The notes beneath the pieces are model-generated. The model was not told the DNA's origin and did no database searches. It worked only from the letters and a program-made list of their open reading frames with translations. A DNA stretch of 64,000 nucleotides, from NCBI RefSeq assembly GCF_001421015.2, contig NZ_CP013023.1, positions 5,048,501 through 5,112,500 of the forward strand. The letters run 5' to 3'. Position numbers and translations under genes: made by a program. The first letter of the stretch is position 1. Each line of letters opens with the position of its first letter. Source of the DNA: Paenibacillus bovis (GTDB taxonomy: Bacteria; Bacillota; Bacilli; Paenibacillales; Paenibacillaceae). Positions 37,754 through 47,227 of this stretch are shown piece by piece.

Positions 37754-37770
37754 TATCGATAATATCGATA
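37754..37770. promoter_or_regulatory. Putative LysR operator
   Basis: TATCGATAATATCGATA: 7-bp arms, 3-bp centre, containing the T-N11-A pattern of LysR sites. It lies 120 bp before the LysR start and 135 bp before the rhodanese start. Confidence 0.5.
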
Positions 37771-37904
37771 GCTCCTATTCATAACTTCACCATACCAGAT
37801 ACTGCGAGATCCTTTACAATCCGTAGAGAAGACAGAGCGAGCAGGACGATACCTGATCCTTTTATGACTTCAGACCAATAGATAATATAAAGGAGATAAC
37901 TGTT

Positions 37905-38363
37905 ATGAATACACGTCCACGCTTTTCATCGGTTACAGAAATACCGGCGGCTGCCCCCGAAGAGGCTTATCGCCATTTTGCCATGCGTCTCGCTTATGAG
38001 ACGGATGTAGCAGATGTCGCTGCCGATCTGGGCAAAGGAGTCACTTCTTTTATCCTACTGGATGTACGGGATGAGCAGTCGTATACAGAATGTCATATCC
38101 CCGGTGCTATCTCGCTGCCGGGGCGCCGGATCAATGAAGAGACAACAGCAGACTGGGATCGGGAACAGACGATTATTACCTACTGCTGGGGGCCTGCCTG
38201 CAATGGAGCGACACGCGCAGCATCCACACTTGCCCGGCTCGGCTTTTCGGTAAAAGAAATGATCGGCGGTATGGAATACTGGCGAAAAGAAGGCGGTGCC
38301 GTAGAAGGTAGTCTCGGTCACGATGCTCCTTTTTACTGGCAGGTACCTGTTCGATCGGAATAA
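37905..38363 (+). CDS. Rhodanese-like sulfurtransferase
   Basis: A 152-residue single-domain rhodanese. The conserved Asp/Arg start of the fold is LLDVRDEQSYTECHIPGAIS; the active-site loop is YCWGPACNGATRAA with reactive Cys near residue 97 and a second Cys five on. The WGPxCNGA loop defines a subgroup unlike the classic CRxGxR loop. It would move sulfane sulfur, or bind other thiol-reactive groups, in the cytosol. ATG at 37905 with AAGGAGA. Likely under the divergent LysR protein. Confidence 0.9.
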   Translation: MNTRPRFSSVTEIPAAAPEEAYRHFAMRLAYETDVADVAADLGKGVTSFILLDVRDEQSYTECHIPGAISLPGRRINEETTADWDREQTIITYCWGPACNGATRAASTLARLGFSVKEMIGGMEYWRKEGGAVEGSLGHDAPFYWQVPVRSE

Positions 38364-38385
38364 TAACTGTTTGAATTAAAGTTGG

Positions 38386-38439
38386 AAAATAAATAATCCC
38401 CGACTGCACCATATTCAGGCAGCGGGGATTATTTATTTT
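38386..38439 (+). terminator. Terminator of the rhodanese gene
   Basis: AAATAATCCCCG and CGGGGATTATTT form the stem, with a CTGC/GCAG continuation inside and AT-rich flanks. It follows the rhodanese stop by 25 bp. Confidence 0.8.
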
Positions 38440-38493
38440 ATCCACAGTGGATAACTGATAAAAAGTGGACTGTTCCGTGGATAACGTGGATAA
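38438..38493. repeat. DnaA-box-like cluster
   Basis: TTATCCACA at 38438-38446 is a perfect DnaA box. Three one-mismatch reverse boxes follow: AGTGGATAA (38446-38454), CGTGGATAA (38476-38484) and CGTGGATAA (38485-38493). All lie in the 533-bp gap between two plus-strand genes. No AT-rich unwinding array or dnaA gene is near, so it would be a binding or titration site rather than an origin. Confidence 0.5.
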
Positions 38494-38680
38494 AATGTTA
38501 ATATTTTCTGCTTTTGTCTGTATAAGCTTCTTTTATACGATTCCTATTTTATTGTAGCCTATACCTAGACTAGGCAATACTGATCAGATAGCTGTATTCG
38601 CTATCAGTGACATACAGTACCAGCTTGGTCAGTGCCACTTCCTGAGAATCTAGTGCGGTAGCCAGCATTAGCATCAAATA

Positions 38681-38705
38681 AAAAAGCAGAAAGCTGCTGC
38701 TTTTT
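38681..38705 (-). terminator. Terminator-like hairpin without an assigned gene
   Basis: AAAAAGCAG and CTGCTTTTT with a 7-nt loop. The better T run (TTTTTTATTTG) is on the minus strand, but no gene ends there; the plus strand also has TTTTT. I see no credible gene in 38494-38680. Confidence 0.6.
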
Positions 38706-38896
38706 CTAGATGCTTTCATCATCTATTAGGCCATTTTAATGCCTGTGTATATCTTTTTATGGAACTGGCGATTAAAGACCTTCGAACCCGTATAAGTATT
38801 AAATAAGACCTATTTTTTATTGGATAACCAAATGTATTCCTCTGCTATGGAACTATCGATACAGCCAGCAAGAATCTCATTAAGGGAGGAAATTGT

Positions 38897-39400
38897 ATGA
38901 TCGAGACGATGGAACCGCAATTCTGGAGTATGACCTATCAAGATCAGATTTCGAGAGAACAAGCATTGGACTTTTATGATGAACTGGATACTGTTGAACT
39001 GGAGGAGATGATAGGAACGTGGCGCGGATTCGAACTGCGCACCGGTCATCCAATGGACGGAATACTGGAGAAAATGCACTGGTATGGCAAGGCATTTCAC
39101 TCGGTGGACAATGTCGATCCTCTGCTTTTTTATAAAAAAAATGGCAGCATCTTTCCTGCCGATCCCGGTCGCCTGGTGGACAAGATGAAACTGGTACCCA
39201 GCGATGGCGGAGAAGCCCGTCTGCGTATGGTTGAACACCGTGGACGCATTACAGCGACGATGATTTATGACCATTTACCGATTATGGACCATTTTCGCAA
39301 AGTCAGTGTAGATGTCGTTATGGGGATGATGGATATGAAAAATCATCCACTGCCCTATTTCTTTTACCTCAAAAAACTGGGTGCACCGGCTATTCGTTAA
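38897..39400 (+). CDS. GXWXG / DUF4334 domain protein
   Basis: A 167-residue cytosolic protein of the GXWXG-DUF4334 type. The GXWXG segment is here MIGTWRGFELRTGHPMDGIL with WYGKAFHSVDNVDPLLF, and DUF4334 ends with MIYDHLPIMDHFRKVSVDVV. Members are widespread and probably bind a small ligand; function is not established. The ATG at 38897 follows AAGGGAGG. The stop at 39400 is followed by a strong terminator. Monocistronic. Confidence 0.85.
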   Translation: MIETMEPQFWSMTYQDQISREQALDFYDELDTVELEEMIGTWRGFELRTGHPMDGILEKMHWYGKAFHSVDNVDPLLFYKKNGSIFPADPGRLVDKMKLVPSDGGEARLRMVEHRGRITATMIYDHLPIMDHFRKVSVDVVMGMMDMKNHPLPYFFYLKKLGAPAIR

Positions 39401-39432
39401 TGGAACAAATGCATCTCCCGGTTGCTGCCTAT

Positions 39433-39463
39433 ATCCCTGTATCGTCCTTTGGACGGTGCAGGG
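39433..39463 (+). terminator. Terminator after the DUF4334 gene
   Basis: ATCCCTG...CGTCC and GGACG...CAGGGAT form a near-perfect hairpin with loop TTT, followed by TTTTTATT. Confidence 0.85.
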
Positions 39464-39698
39464 ATTTTTATTGGAACAGATGATCTTTTCAGGAACCCGC
39501 TTCAATTGATTTATCCTGAACCAGCTGGAATTGACTATTCGCTGCTAGTTTAAGAAAAGTTTAACTTTATTTTAGAATCTGTATATCATTGATGTTCTTT
39601 TATTTATCGATGTGTTAGAACCTTCTTCTATGATAAGTCGGTAGCTTAGTACATGAAGATCGGCTCAGACAGAGTTCTGCATATCAGGAGGGAAATCA

Positions 39699-42461
39699 AT
39701 GAAGAATTATCCAACGTACTTTTTACTTCTGGCTGGAATCGTAACTTCCAGTCAGAGTATACCCACATCGGTACTGGCCGCACCGGTCAGCACTTCCGTA
39801 CCCCATGCCCAGATACAGCGTGTAAGCTCGCTCGGCTCTCTATCTTCGGTCGCTCTACAGTCCGGTGTAAGTGCCAGACTGAGCAATCTGCAGATGGCCC
39901 GCAAAAACACCGGCAGCATTCTCGTATACACGCTGACTTACACCAATACTACATCCAGCCCCTACAAACTGCTGAATGCCTTTTCCAAAGTAACAACCTC
40001 TCAGGGAATCACCACCCGCGGTACGGTTCTACCGGAAGACAAGACCAAAACGATCGTCCCTGCTCATAACCAGCTGTCTGTTACCTACTATATCAAGCCC
40101 GAGGCCGCAGCCAGTCTGAACGGTACCCGAATCACCATGTTCGGCTGGGACTTTAACAGTTCGAACTATGAGAAAAAGCTGGGCAGCTTCCATATTCCTG
40201 CCGCTTATTCTCCTGCTGCTGCCAAGGGACACAGCCAAAAAGTAGTCATTGATAATCTCCCCATCGTTCTGAAACCGGCAAAATTGCAAACTATCCGGTT
40301 CAACAATACATCCTATGCTGTCGTGATGCTGAATATTACCAACCAGGGAGCCGAGACACTGGACTCTCCCAACTATAAAACATATCTGCAATCCGCTGGC
40401 GGCTCCACCTTTGAGCTTCGTCTGGATCACGCAGGCCGTGAATACCGTATTGCCCCCGGCAGCAGCAAAACGGTCACCTATCTGACCGAGATTCCGGCTT
40501 CCCTAAAAATGAAAAAAATGTCACTGCTGATCACCCGTACCGAGCAGACCCTACAAACCGAGCTACCGGTCGCTTCTTTTCAACTGCCCGAGGTGACGGC
40601 ATCCAATCTGGTCGTACCTGCCGGCAAAGTCAAAACACTGACTATAGGCAGCAGCACAATCGAAACGCAGCTCAAGCAGGCCAGTATGTCCACCAGTGGC
40701 GACAAAGCCGCATGGATGATTCAGTTCCGCGTCAAAAATACCGGAACCCAGGCACTTACGCTACCTGCTTACGAACTAGCGCTCAAATCGTCCGAAGGTT
40801 ATGCCTTCCCGATTCGTACCAAAGCACTCGGCAGTCTCACACTCAAGCCGCTGGAAGACAAAGTCATTCAGCTGTCCGCCGAAGTACCGCTCAAACTCAA
40901 GCAAAGTGCGCTTCAGCTGCAACTGGTGGAGCCTTCCGTACCTGCCGAGAGCAGCAGTTCCAGTGATAGTGACACAGCTGCCAAACCAACTGCAGCACCG
41001 GCTACAAGTTCGATTGATTTGCCTACCGCCTTTTACAAAATTCCGTATACGCCGGAGCAGACTCAATCCGAGCAGGCTGAATATACCGTGGATAACAGCT
41101 ATGGCAGCTTTGGCGTGACCCTGGAATCGATCCAGCGTATGCCATGGTCTACAGAAGATATGGTCGTTGCCAAGATCCGCCTGCGCAATGCCGGTTCTTC
41201 CTCTGTTACATTACCGGAATTAACCGGATCTATGAGAGCCGAGAACAACCGTACGAGCAGTCCTGTTCAGCTGGTCGCAGAAAATAACGAGAGCTCTTCA
41301 TTGGCAGCCGGAGACAGTGCGGTCTATTACGTCATCGGAAGATTCCCGTATGACCATAATCTAAATCAGCTTCAGCTTGAACTGAATACGGCAGCTGACA
41401 AATCAGATGCTACCGCAGATGCCAGCGAGCTTTTCCTGACACTGCGTACCGGACCAATCAACTCTGCCGTATCCCGGATTGCCAGCGGTGCATCATTCCA
41501 TATCCAGACAGCCGGCAAGCGTGCCGAAGTCAAGGAATGTCGTACCATAACCTATACAGGTGCAGGGCAGAATATCGCCTATACCGAGCTGGAGATGAGC
41601 AGCGAAGAGACACGCACCTCCAATCCATCCCGACTCGTCGCCTATTACAAAACGCAGGATAACGAATATTACGAAGCCGAAGTGATCCAGTCCAGCAAAG
41701 CGATTCGTCCAAAAGGCAAAAACCTGGTTACGGTCTGGAGTCAGCTTCCTGCCAATGTGAATACATCCCAGCTGACACTGTACATCGGTGAAGGCGTCAA
41801 AGAAGGGCAACTGGCACAGCCAAGCGATACACCAACCGCTTATATCAATGCTGTCGAGCTAGCTTTGAAAAAGCAGACACCAGCTCCGGTCACTACACTC
41901 AGCAGCAATATGGAATTGTTCCCTTATACGTTTGCTGTTACACGTGCTACCGGGACACTGGTAGAAGGCCAGGATACCGTTTCCTTTAATATGACTTATA
42001 ACCTGACCAAAAATAACAACTACGAAACCGGAGACACCGGTCATCGTCTGATCCTGCAGTGGATTGATCCATCCGGTCAGATTCAGGAAAAAGTAATGGT
42101 TCCGGGTACCGATCTGACCACAGGTCAATCGCTCGCCTACTCTACCTCCCTGACGAGCAATGCGTACAAAACGACCCAATCGAGAAAATTCACTATGAAT
42201 GTCTATGATGAATTCCAGGGTGAACGAATCCAGCTGGGCAGCCAGAGCTACAATCTGGAGATGGTTCTGACGACTATAGACTCTTCATCCAATACCGGCA
42301 GCTCTACACCTGCCCCATCGACACCGGATACACCCGAGACACCCGATACAGGCAAATCCGGTACAGTAGATAATTCCGGTAATGCTGGTAATACTGGTAA
42401 AAATACCGGTTCGGACAGCAATACAAATCACTCATCCACTACAACTGGAGGCAAAGCATGA
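39699..42461 (+). CDS. Exported repeat protein, 920 aa, first gene of an efflux operon
   Basis: I do not recognise this protein as a named family. It starts with a signal peptide ending near ...TSVLAA-PVSTS (about residue 28). The body is built of several similar beta-rich modules, each with a pattern such as YAVVMLNITNQGAETLDSPN, WMIQFRVKNTGTQALTLPAY or VVAKIRLRNAGSSSVTLPEL, spaced about 140 residues apart, as in immunoglobulin-like folds. The C-terminus (about 860-920) is Thr/Pro/Gly/Asn-rich. No sortase signal or S-layer domain is visible. Start set by AGGAGGG. The stop overlaps the next gene as ATGA, so it is coupled to a MacA-like adaptor and may bind or sense cargo for the pump. Confidence 0.85.
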   Translation: MKNYPTYFLLLAGIVTSSQSIPTSVLAAPVSTSVPHAQIQRVSSLGSLSSVALQSGVSARLSNLQMARKNTGSILVYTLTYTNTTSSPYKLLNAFSKVTTSQGITTRGTVLPEDKTKTIVPAHNQLSVTYYIKPEAAASLNGTRITMFGWDFNSSNYEKKLGSFHIPAAYSPAAAKGHSQKVVIDNLPIVLKPAKLQTIRFNNTSYAVVMLNITNQGAETLDSPNYKTYLQSAGGSTFELRLDHAGREYRIAPGSSKTVTYLTEIPASLKMKKMSLLITRTEQTLQTELPVASFQLPEVTASNLVVPAGKVKTLTIGSSTIETQLKQASMSTSGDKAAWMIQFRVKNTGTQALTLPAYELALKSSEGYAFPIRTKALGSLTLKPLEDKVIQLSAEVPLKLKQSALQLQLVEPSVPAESSSSSDSDTAAKPTAAPATSSIDLPTAFYKIPYTPEQTQSEQAEYTVDNSYGSFGVTLESIQRMPWSTEDMVVAKIRLRNAGSSSVTLPELTGSMRAENNRTSSPVQLVAENNESSSLAAGDSAVYYVIGRFPYDHNLNQLQLELNTAADKSDATADASELFLTLRTGPINSAVSRIASGASFHIQTAGKRAEVKECRTITYTGAGQNIAYTELEMSSEETRTSNPSRLVAYYKTQDNEYYEAEVIQSSKAIRPKGKNLVTVWSQLPANVNTSQLTLYIGEGVKEGQLAQPSDTPTAYINAVELALKKQTPAPVTTLSSNMELFPYTFAVTRATGTLVEGQDTVSFNMTYNLTKNNNYETGDTGHRLILQWIDPSGQIQEKVMVPGTDLTTGQSLAYSTSLTSNAYKTTQSRKFTMNVYDEFQGERIQLGSQSYNLEMVLTTIDSSSNTGSSTPAPSTPDTPETPDTGKSGTVDNSGNAGNTGKNTGSDSNTNHSSTTTGGKA

Positions 42462-43861
42462 GAAGTAAAAAAGCAATCTGGATCACTGCTGTGACTGTTA
42501 TAGTCGCAGCGGCTGCAGCTGCAGCCATATATCATTTCTGGCCCAAACCCGAACCGACTCCGGTAATTGTACCCAATCTGATGACCGTACAAAAAGATAC
42601 CATTTCTGTTCAAATCAAAGGCTCCGGTGCCACCAAAGCCACCGAGCAGACTATCGTCTATGCTGCGGATCAGGGCAATGTGAATCAGGTACTCGGCAAG
42701 CTGAATATGGATGTCAAAAAAGGACAGGTATTAATGACATACAAAGGCACCGATGTCTCCAAAGATATGCGGCAGCGTACAACCACGCTTCAGCAGCAGC
42801 AAAGCGATCTGCATGACAAGCAGGAGCAGTACAAACAGCTGGTGATGGATGGTACGTCCCAGACCGATATAGATAGTGCCCGGCTCGGCATTGAAAAAGC
42901 CAAAACCGATATCGCCAGCACCGAATCCGAAATCGCACAGCTGCAAAAAGACCAGATTCCCCATAATCCGCTGGTTGCACCAGCCAGCGGTACGATTACC
43001 AAGGTCAGTATCGTTCCCGGCGGTGCAGTCAGCAATGGAGCAGAGGTATTCACTATTGTAGACTATCATGACCTGAGTGCTACGATTCAGGTGGATGAGA
43101 TGAATATTCCAAAAATCCGCACCGGCATGAAAGCTTCGGTACAGCTGGATGCGCTGCCGGATCAGACCTATACCGGACGCGTATCCGCCATTGCCAATGA
43201 AGGTTCGATCAAAAATGGGGTGTCCACTTTTGCCGTAACTATTCATCTGGATCGCGCACCCAATGCCAAAGCAGGCATGTCTGCCCAGGCTACTATTTTT
43301 GTAGAAGAAAAAAAGAATATTCCTGTGCTTCCTCTGGAAACCGTGAATCAGCGGGATGGCAAATACTTTGTTCAGCTGCAGGGTCCGCCTGATCCACAGG
43401 CACCTGCAGGCACACCGCCTGCCCCTGTCGAAAAGGAAATCAAAGTCGGTATTCATAATGAAAACCTGATCGAAATCAAAAGCGGGCTTAAAGAAGGCGA
43501 TCAGGTGATCGGACCGGAAGCCGATATGTTTGGAGGAACCGGATTATCCATGGATGGCAGCGATCCGGCGATGGATAGCTCTTCAGCAGATCCAGCAGCG
43601 GCTTCGGACAGCACTGATTCCGGCTCGTCCACCGACAGCAGTTCAACCGATAGCAGTACTGCGGATGCTACTTCTTCTACAGACAGCAGTACATCGACTG
43701 GCAGTGCTGATTCCGCCAATAGCAATACATCGACAAATAGCACGTCTTCCACAGATAACAGTACGTCGACCAGCAGTACCTCTTCTACCGGCAGCAGTAC
43801 GGCTGATACAGGCAGCAGTGCGGCTGACAATACTTCCTCTACCGGAGGAAACAGCCAATGA
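42458..43861 (+). CDS. MacA/YknX-like efflux adaptor with Ser/Thr-rich tail
   Basis: A 467-residue membrane fusion protein. N-terminal anchor near residues 6-27 (AIWITAVTVIVAAAAAAAIY), lipoyl halves split by a short coiled coil (about 75-165), a beta barrel (DLSATIQVDEMNIPKIRTGM) and membrane-proximal domain. Residues about 365-467 are a low-complexity Ser/Thr/Asp tail, absent from typical MacA or YknX, which may span cell wall or be glycosylated. Overlaps by 4 bp (ATGA) at both ends. Works with the ATPase and permease that follow. Confidence 0.9.
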   Translation: MRSKKAIWITAVTVIVAAAAAAAIYHFWPKPEPTPVIVPNLMTVQKDTISVQIKGSGATKATEQTIVYAADQGNVNQVLGKLNMDVKKGQVLMTYKGTDVSKDMRQRTTTLQQQQSDLHDKQEQYKQLVMDGTSQTDIDSARLGIEKAKTDIASTESEIAQLQKDQIPHNPLVAPASGTITKVSIVPGGAVSNGAEVFTIVDYHDLSATIQVDEMNIPKIRTGMKASVQLDALPDQTYTGRVSAIANEGSIKNGVSTFAVTIHLDRAPNAKAGMSAQATIFVEEKKNIPVLPLETVNQRDGKYFVQLQGPPDPQAPAGTPPAPVEKEIKVGIHNENLIEIKSGLKEGDQVIGPEADMFGGTGLSMDGSDPAMDSSSADPAAASDSTDSGSSTDSSSTDSSTADATSSTDSSTSTGSADSANSNTSTNSTSSTDNSTSTSSTSSTGSSTADTGSSAADNTSSTGGNSQ

Positions 43862-44553
43862 GTACAGAACCACTAATCCGGATAGAGAATCTGGAGCATG
43901 GCTATATGATGGCAGGACAACGAATGCTGGTCCTGCAGGGAATATCATTTACGATAGATCATGGAGAATTTGTCGCGATTATCGGTCCTTCGGGATCAGG
44001 CAAATCTACCTTGATGAATATGATCGGATGTCTGGATCTTCCCAATGAAGGCAATTATCTGCTCGATGGGCAGAATGTACGCAAGCTGTCGGATAATCGT
44101 CTCGCCAGAATCCGCAACGAAAAGATCGGCTTCATTTTCCAAAACTTTAATCTTTTGCCCAAGCTCTCGGCTATCGAAAATGTAGAGCTTCCTCTGATCT
44201 ACCGGGGAATCTCCTATCGGGAACGAAAACAAAAAGCAGCGGAAGCACTGACCCGGGTCGGTCTGGAAGAACGAATGCATCACCGTCCCAATCAGCTTTC
44301 CGGCGGACAACAGCAGCGGGTAGCGATAGCCCGTGCACTTGCCGGGCAGCCTCCTATCCTGCTGGCTGATGAACCTACCGGTGCGCTGGACCCCAAAACA
44401 GGCAAAGAAGTAATGCAGATGCTGCAATCCCTCAATGCCCAGGGACATACCATTATTTTGATTACGCATGATCTGGAGATTGCCGAACAGGCCAAACGGG
44501 TGATCCGGATTCATGATGGGCAGGTCACCGAAGATCGGAGGATGCAATCATGA
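43858..44553 (+). CDS. MacB/YknY-like ABC transporter ATPase
   Basis: A 231-residue ATPase of the LolD/MacB group. Walker A is GPSGSGKST, the signature is LSGGQQQRVAIARALAGQ, Walker B is ILLADEPTGALD, and the switch is LITHDLEIAEQ. The NLLPKLSAIENVELPLIY segment is typical of type VII mechanotransmission ABC systems. Overlaps the adaptor and permease genes by ATGA, so stoichiometric synthesis is likely. Confidence 0.96.
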   Translation: MSTEPLIRIENLEHGYMMAGQRMLVLQGISFTIDHGEFVAIIGPSGSGKSTLMNMIGCLDLPNEGNYLLDGQNVRKLSDNRLARIRNEKIGFIFQNFNLLPKLSAIENVELPLIYRGISYRERKQKAAEALTRVGLEERMHHRPNQLSGGQQQRVAIARALAGQPPILLADEPTGALDPKTGKEVMQMLQSLNAQGHTIILITHDLEIAEQAKRVIRIHDGQVTEDRRMQS

Positions 44554-45722
44554 TCTTTTTCCAAAGTATACGGATGGCCATGACCAGTGTGATCGGCAAC
44601 AAAATACGTTCCTTTCTGACGATGCTTGGTATTATTATTGGTGTATCGTCTGTTATTCTGGTCGTATCTGTCGGGCGGAGCTTTACCGATTCTATCACCG
44701 GACAATTTGACGATCTGGGAACCAATCAGCTGATGGTATCCATTATGGGTATGGGTGTAACTAGTTCCCTCACCCTTGAAGAAGTAGATGCCTACAGTCA
44801 CCTGCAAGGCGTGGATCTGGTATCACCGACTATCTCCGGCAGTGCGACCGCCAAATACGGCAATCGGCATACCGATGCTTCACTGGAGGGTGTCACGCCC
44901 AATTACCGACCACTCAAAAATTACCGGCTGCGTTCAGGACGCTTTCTACTTGATATCGACAGTCAATATCGCCAGGAGGTCGCTGTACTCGGCTCCGAGG
45001 TGGCAAGCAAGCTGTATGGTCTTGGCAACCCGGTTGGGCAGGATATACGCCTGAACGGTATTTCATTCAAGGTGGTAGGCGTATTGCAGCCCAAAGGCTC
45101 CGATCTGACCGGCTCCAATGATGACAAGGTACTGATCCCGATAGCGACCGCCGAACGTTTCCTGCAGACCAAAGGAATTCAATCCTTTGTGGTCAAAGCT
45201 GTCAACCGTCAGGACGTCCCGCAGGTCAAAGCCCAACTGGAAAATAATCTAAGCAAAACATTCAAAAACCATCCGGAAGCCTATAATGTATTTGATGCCC
45301 AGGAAATGATAGAAAGTTCGGAAAAAACCTCGGCGATGATGTCTACCGCTCTGGCCAGTATTGCAGGCATCTCCCTGGTTGTGGGCGGGATCGGCATTAT
45401 GAATATCATGATCATGTCAGTCAACGAACGCACCCGGGAAATCGGTATCCGCAAAGCACTTGGCGCCAAGAAAAGCAATATTCTGATGCAGTTTATGTTC
45501 GAATCGATTGTTCTCAGCACGTTTGGAGGATTGATCGGGATCGGAGCAGGACTGGGACTGACTTCGTTGGCTGGGCAATTGATGGGCAATCCGATTGCCT
45601 ACGCATGGGATATGGTGCTGATTGCTTTTTTGTTTTCCTTTTTTATCGGTCTTGTATTCGGCATCAGCCCTGCATACAAAGCTTCGCGGCTGCGTCCGAT
45701 CCATGCGCTGCGCACCGACTGA
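44550..45722 (+). CDS. MacB/YknZ-like ABC transporter permease
   Basis: A 390-residue FtsX-like permease: one N-terminal helix (FLTMLGIIIGVSSVILVVSV), a large extracellular domain (about residues 45-260) and three C-terminal helices, with the cytosolic coupling segment MSVNERTREIGIRKALGAKK. It matches MacB and Bacillus YknZ. With the ATPase and adaptor it would expel or detach envelope-active peptides. Bacillus YknWXYZ protects against the SdpC toxin; a similar peptide-defence role here is inferred. Confidence 0.94.
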   Translation: MIFFQSIRMAMTSVIGNKIRSFLTMLGIIIGVSSVILVVSVGRSFTDSITGQFDDLGTNQLMVSIMGMGVTSSLTLEEVDAYSHLQGVDLVSPTISGSATAKYGNRHTDASLEGVTPNYRPLKNYRLRSGRFLLDIDSQYRQEVAVLGSEVASKLYGLGNPVGQDIRLNGISFKVVGVLQPKGSDLTGSNDDKVLIPIATAERFLQTKGIQSFVVKAVNRQDVPQVKAQLENNLSKTFKNHPEAYNVFDAQEMIESSEKTSAMMSTALASIAGISLVVGGIGIMNIMIMSVNERTREIGIRKALGAKKSNILMQFMFESIVLSTFGGLIGIGAGLGLTSLAGQLMGNPIAYAWDMVLIAFLFSFFIGLVFGISPAYKASRLRPIHALRTD

Positions 45723-45763
45723 TTGCATAGCAACACCATAATGATCACAGAAAGGATAAAGGT

Positions 45764-47227
45764 ATGACAATTAAACAGCGCTTGGTGATCTCTAACATTC
45801 TTATGGTTGTAATACCTGTATTTATTTCTGTCATTATTATTCTGTCCGGCAAGTTACTGTCCGATCAGTACTGGAAAAGTATTGACGAGAGCGAAAACAG
45901 TGCCTATGCCGACCCCAGCAGACTATTAAATGTCACCAAGCAACTGATTCGTGAACAGCCCCATCCCGATTCCAACCAGGTCCGGAAGCTAAACGAGTAT
46001 CTGAACAAAAACTCCATGAAATTGAGCATCTATTCCGCTTCGTCCCAAAAGCAGATCTACAACTTTGGTATGCTGGATATTGATGCGGATAACAAAATGA
46101 TGAAAATCATCTGGACACTCCAGGGAGAAGCCAGTCTGTCACTGGAAAAGGAAAGCGTCTATACCCAGCCTGTCCAGGTGGATGGAGATCGTTATATCGT
46201 CTCTATTTTCAGCAAATACGACCGCTACAATTCGATAGATGACAATTACGAACTATATAGCTTCCTTAGTAATATTTTCCTTGTACTGCTGGGACTGGGG
46301 ACGATTATTACTGTTATTTTCACCAATCGGTTTCTGACTCATTTTGTATTCAGGCATATTCGTCAGCCGCTCGACAACCTGGTCCATGCCGTTCACGAGA
46401 TTCGGGACGGAAACCTGGATGCACATATCCATTATCCAAATAATGATGAATTTGCTGCGGTCTGCAAAGATTTTAACGATATGGCGGTCCAGCTCAAGCA
46501 ATCGCTGCAGCTGATTCAGAGGCAGGAAGAGAACCGCAAGGAACTGCTGGCCAGCATCTCCCACGATCTGCGTTCGCCGCTTACTTCGATTCGTGCGTAT
46601 TCCGAAGGATTGCTGGACGGTGTTGCCAGTACACCGGAGTCCCGTCAAAAATACATTTCGATGATCAAAACCAAAGCCGAGGATATCGATCGCATGGTAT
46701 CCAAAATATTCCTTTTTTCCAAATTAGATATGGGTGATTATCCATATGATCCCGAAGTACTGGATGTTCATCAGGAGCTGTTGTCCTTGATTCGGGCGAC
46801 TGCTGAGGAGTATCGGACACGAGGTCTTGATATTGAAATGGATATCTCCGATGCTCCGGCTGCGATTGTAGCCGATCAGGTGCAGCTGGATAGTATTTTT
46901 ACGAATATTCTGGAAAACAGCCTGAACTACAAAGACAAGGAACGCTGCCTCATTCGGATCAGTACCCGGCTGCAGCAGGATCAGCTGCTCATTACGTTGA
47001 CCGACAATGGTCCCGGGGTACCGGAAGAATCGCTGGGCAAATTATTTGATGCTTTTTACCGCAGTGATCCTTCACGCAATCTTCCCCACAAGGGCAGTGG
47101 TCTGGGACTCGCTATTACAGCCAAAGCCGTAGAACGCATGGGTGGTCATATTGAAGCCAGGCTGGCATCTACAGGCGGTCTCTGTATCGAGATTATACTG
47201 CCAGTGCTTCAACAGGAGGACTTATAA
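45764..47227 (+). CDS. Sensor histidine kinase of the efflux operon
   Basis: A 487-residue membrane kinase. Two helices near residues 9-30 and 165-190 frame a small extracellular sensor of about 130 residues; HAMP follows (RHIRQPLDNLVHAVHEIRDG). The H box is LLASISHDLRSPLTSIRAYS with phosphoacceptor His near 273. The ATPase has the N box (ILENSLNYKD) and G boxes DNGPGVPEE and GSGLGLAITAKAV. It overlaps the response regulator by one base (TAATG). It probably senses the compound exported by the pump. Confidence 0.94.
   Translation: MTIKQRLVISNILMVVIPVFISVIIILSGKLLSDQYWKSIDESENSAYADPSRLLNVTKQLIREQPHPDSNQVRKLNEYLNKNSMKLSIYSASSQKQIYNFGMLDIDADNKMMKIIWTLQGEASLSLEKESVYTQPVQVDGDRYIVSIFSKYDRYNSIDDNYELYSFLSNIFLVLLGLGTIITVIFTNRFLTHFVFRHIRQPLDNLVHAVHEIRDGNLDAHIHYPNNDEFAAVCKDFNDMAVQLKQSLQLIQRQEENRKELLASISHDLRSPLTSIRAYSEGLLDGVASTPESRQKYISMIKTKAEDIDRMVSKIFLFSKLDMGDYPYDPEVLDVHQELLSLIRATAEEYRTRGLDIEMDISDAPAAIVADQVQLDSIFTNILENSLNYKDKERCLIRISTRLQQDQLLITLTDNGPGVPEESLGKLFDAFYRSDPSRNLPHKGSGLGLAITAKAVERMGGHIEARLASTGGLCIEIILPVLQQEDL

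Noticed and set aside
38810..39274. A 154-codon minus-strand open frame
   Set aside because: It is antisense to the DUF4334 gene, which has the ribosome site and the family motifs.
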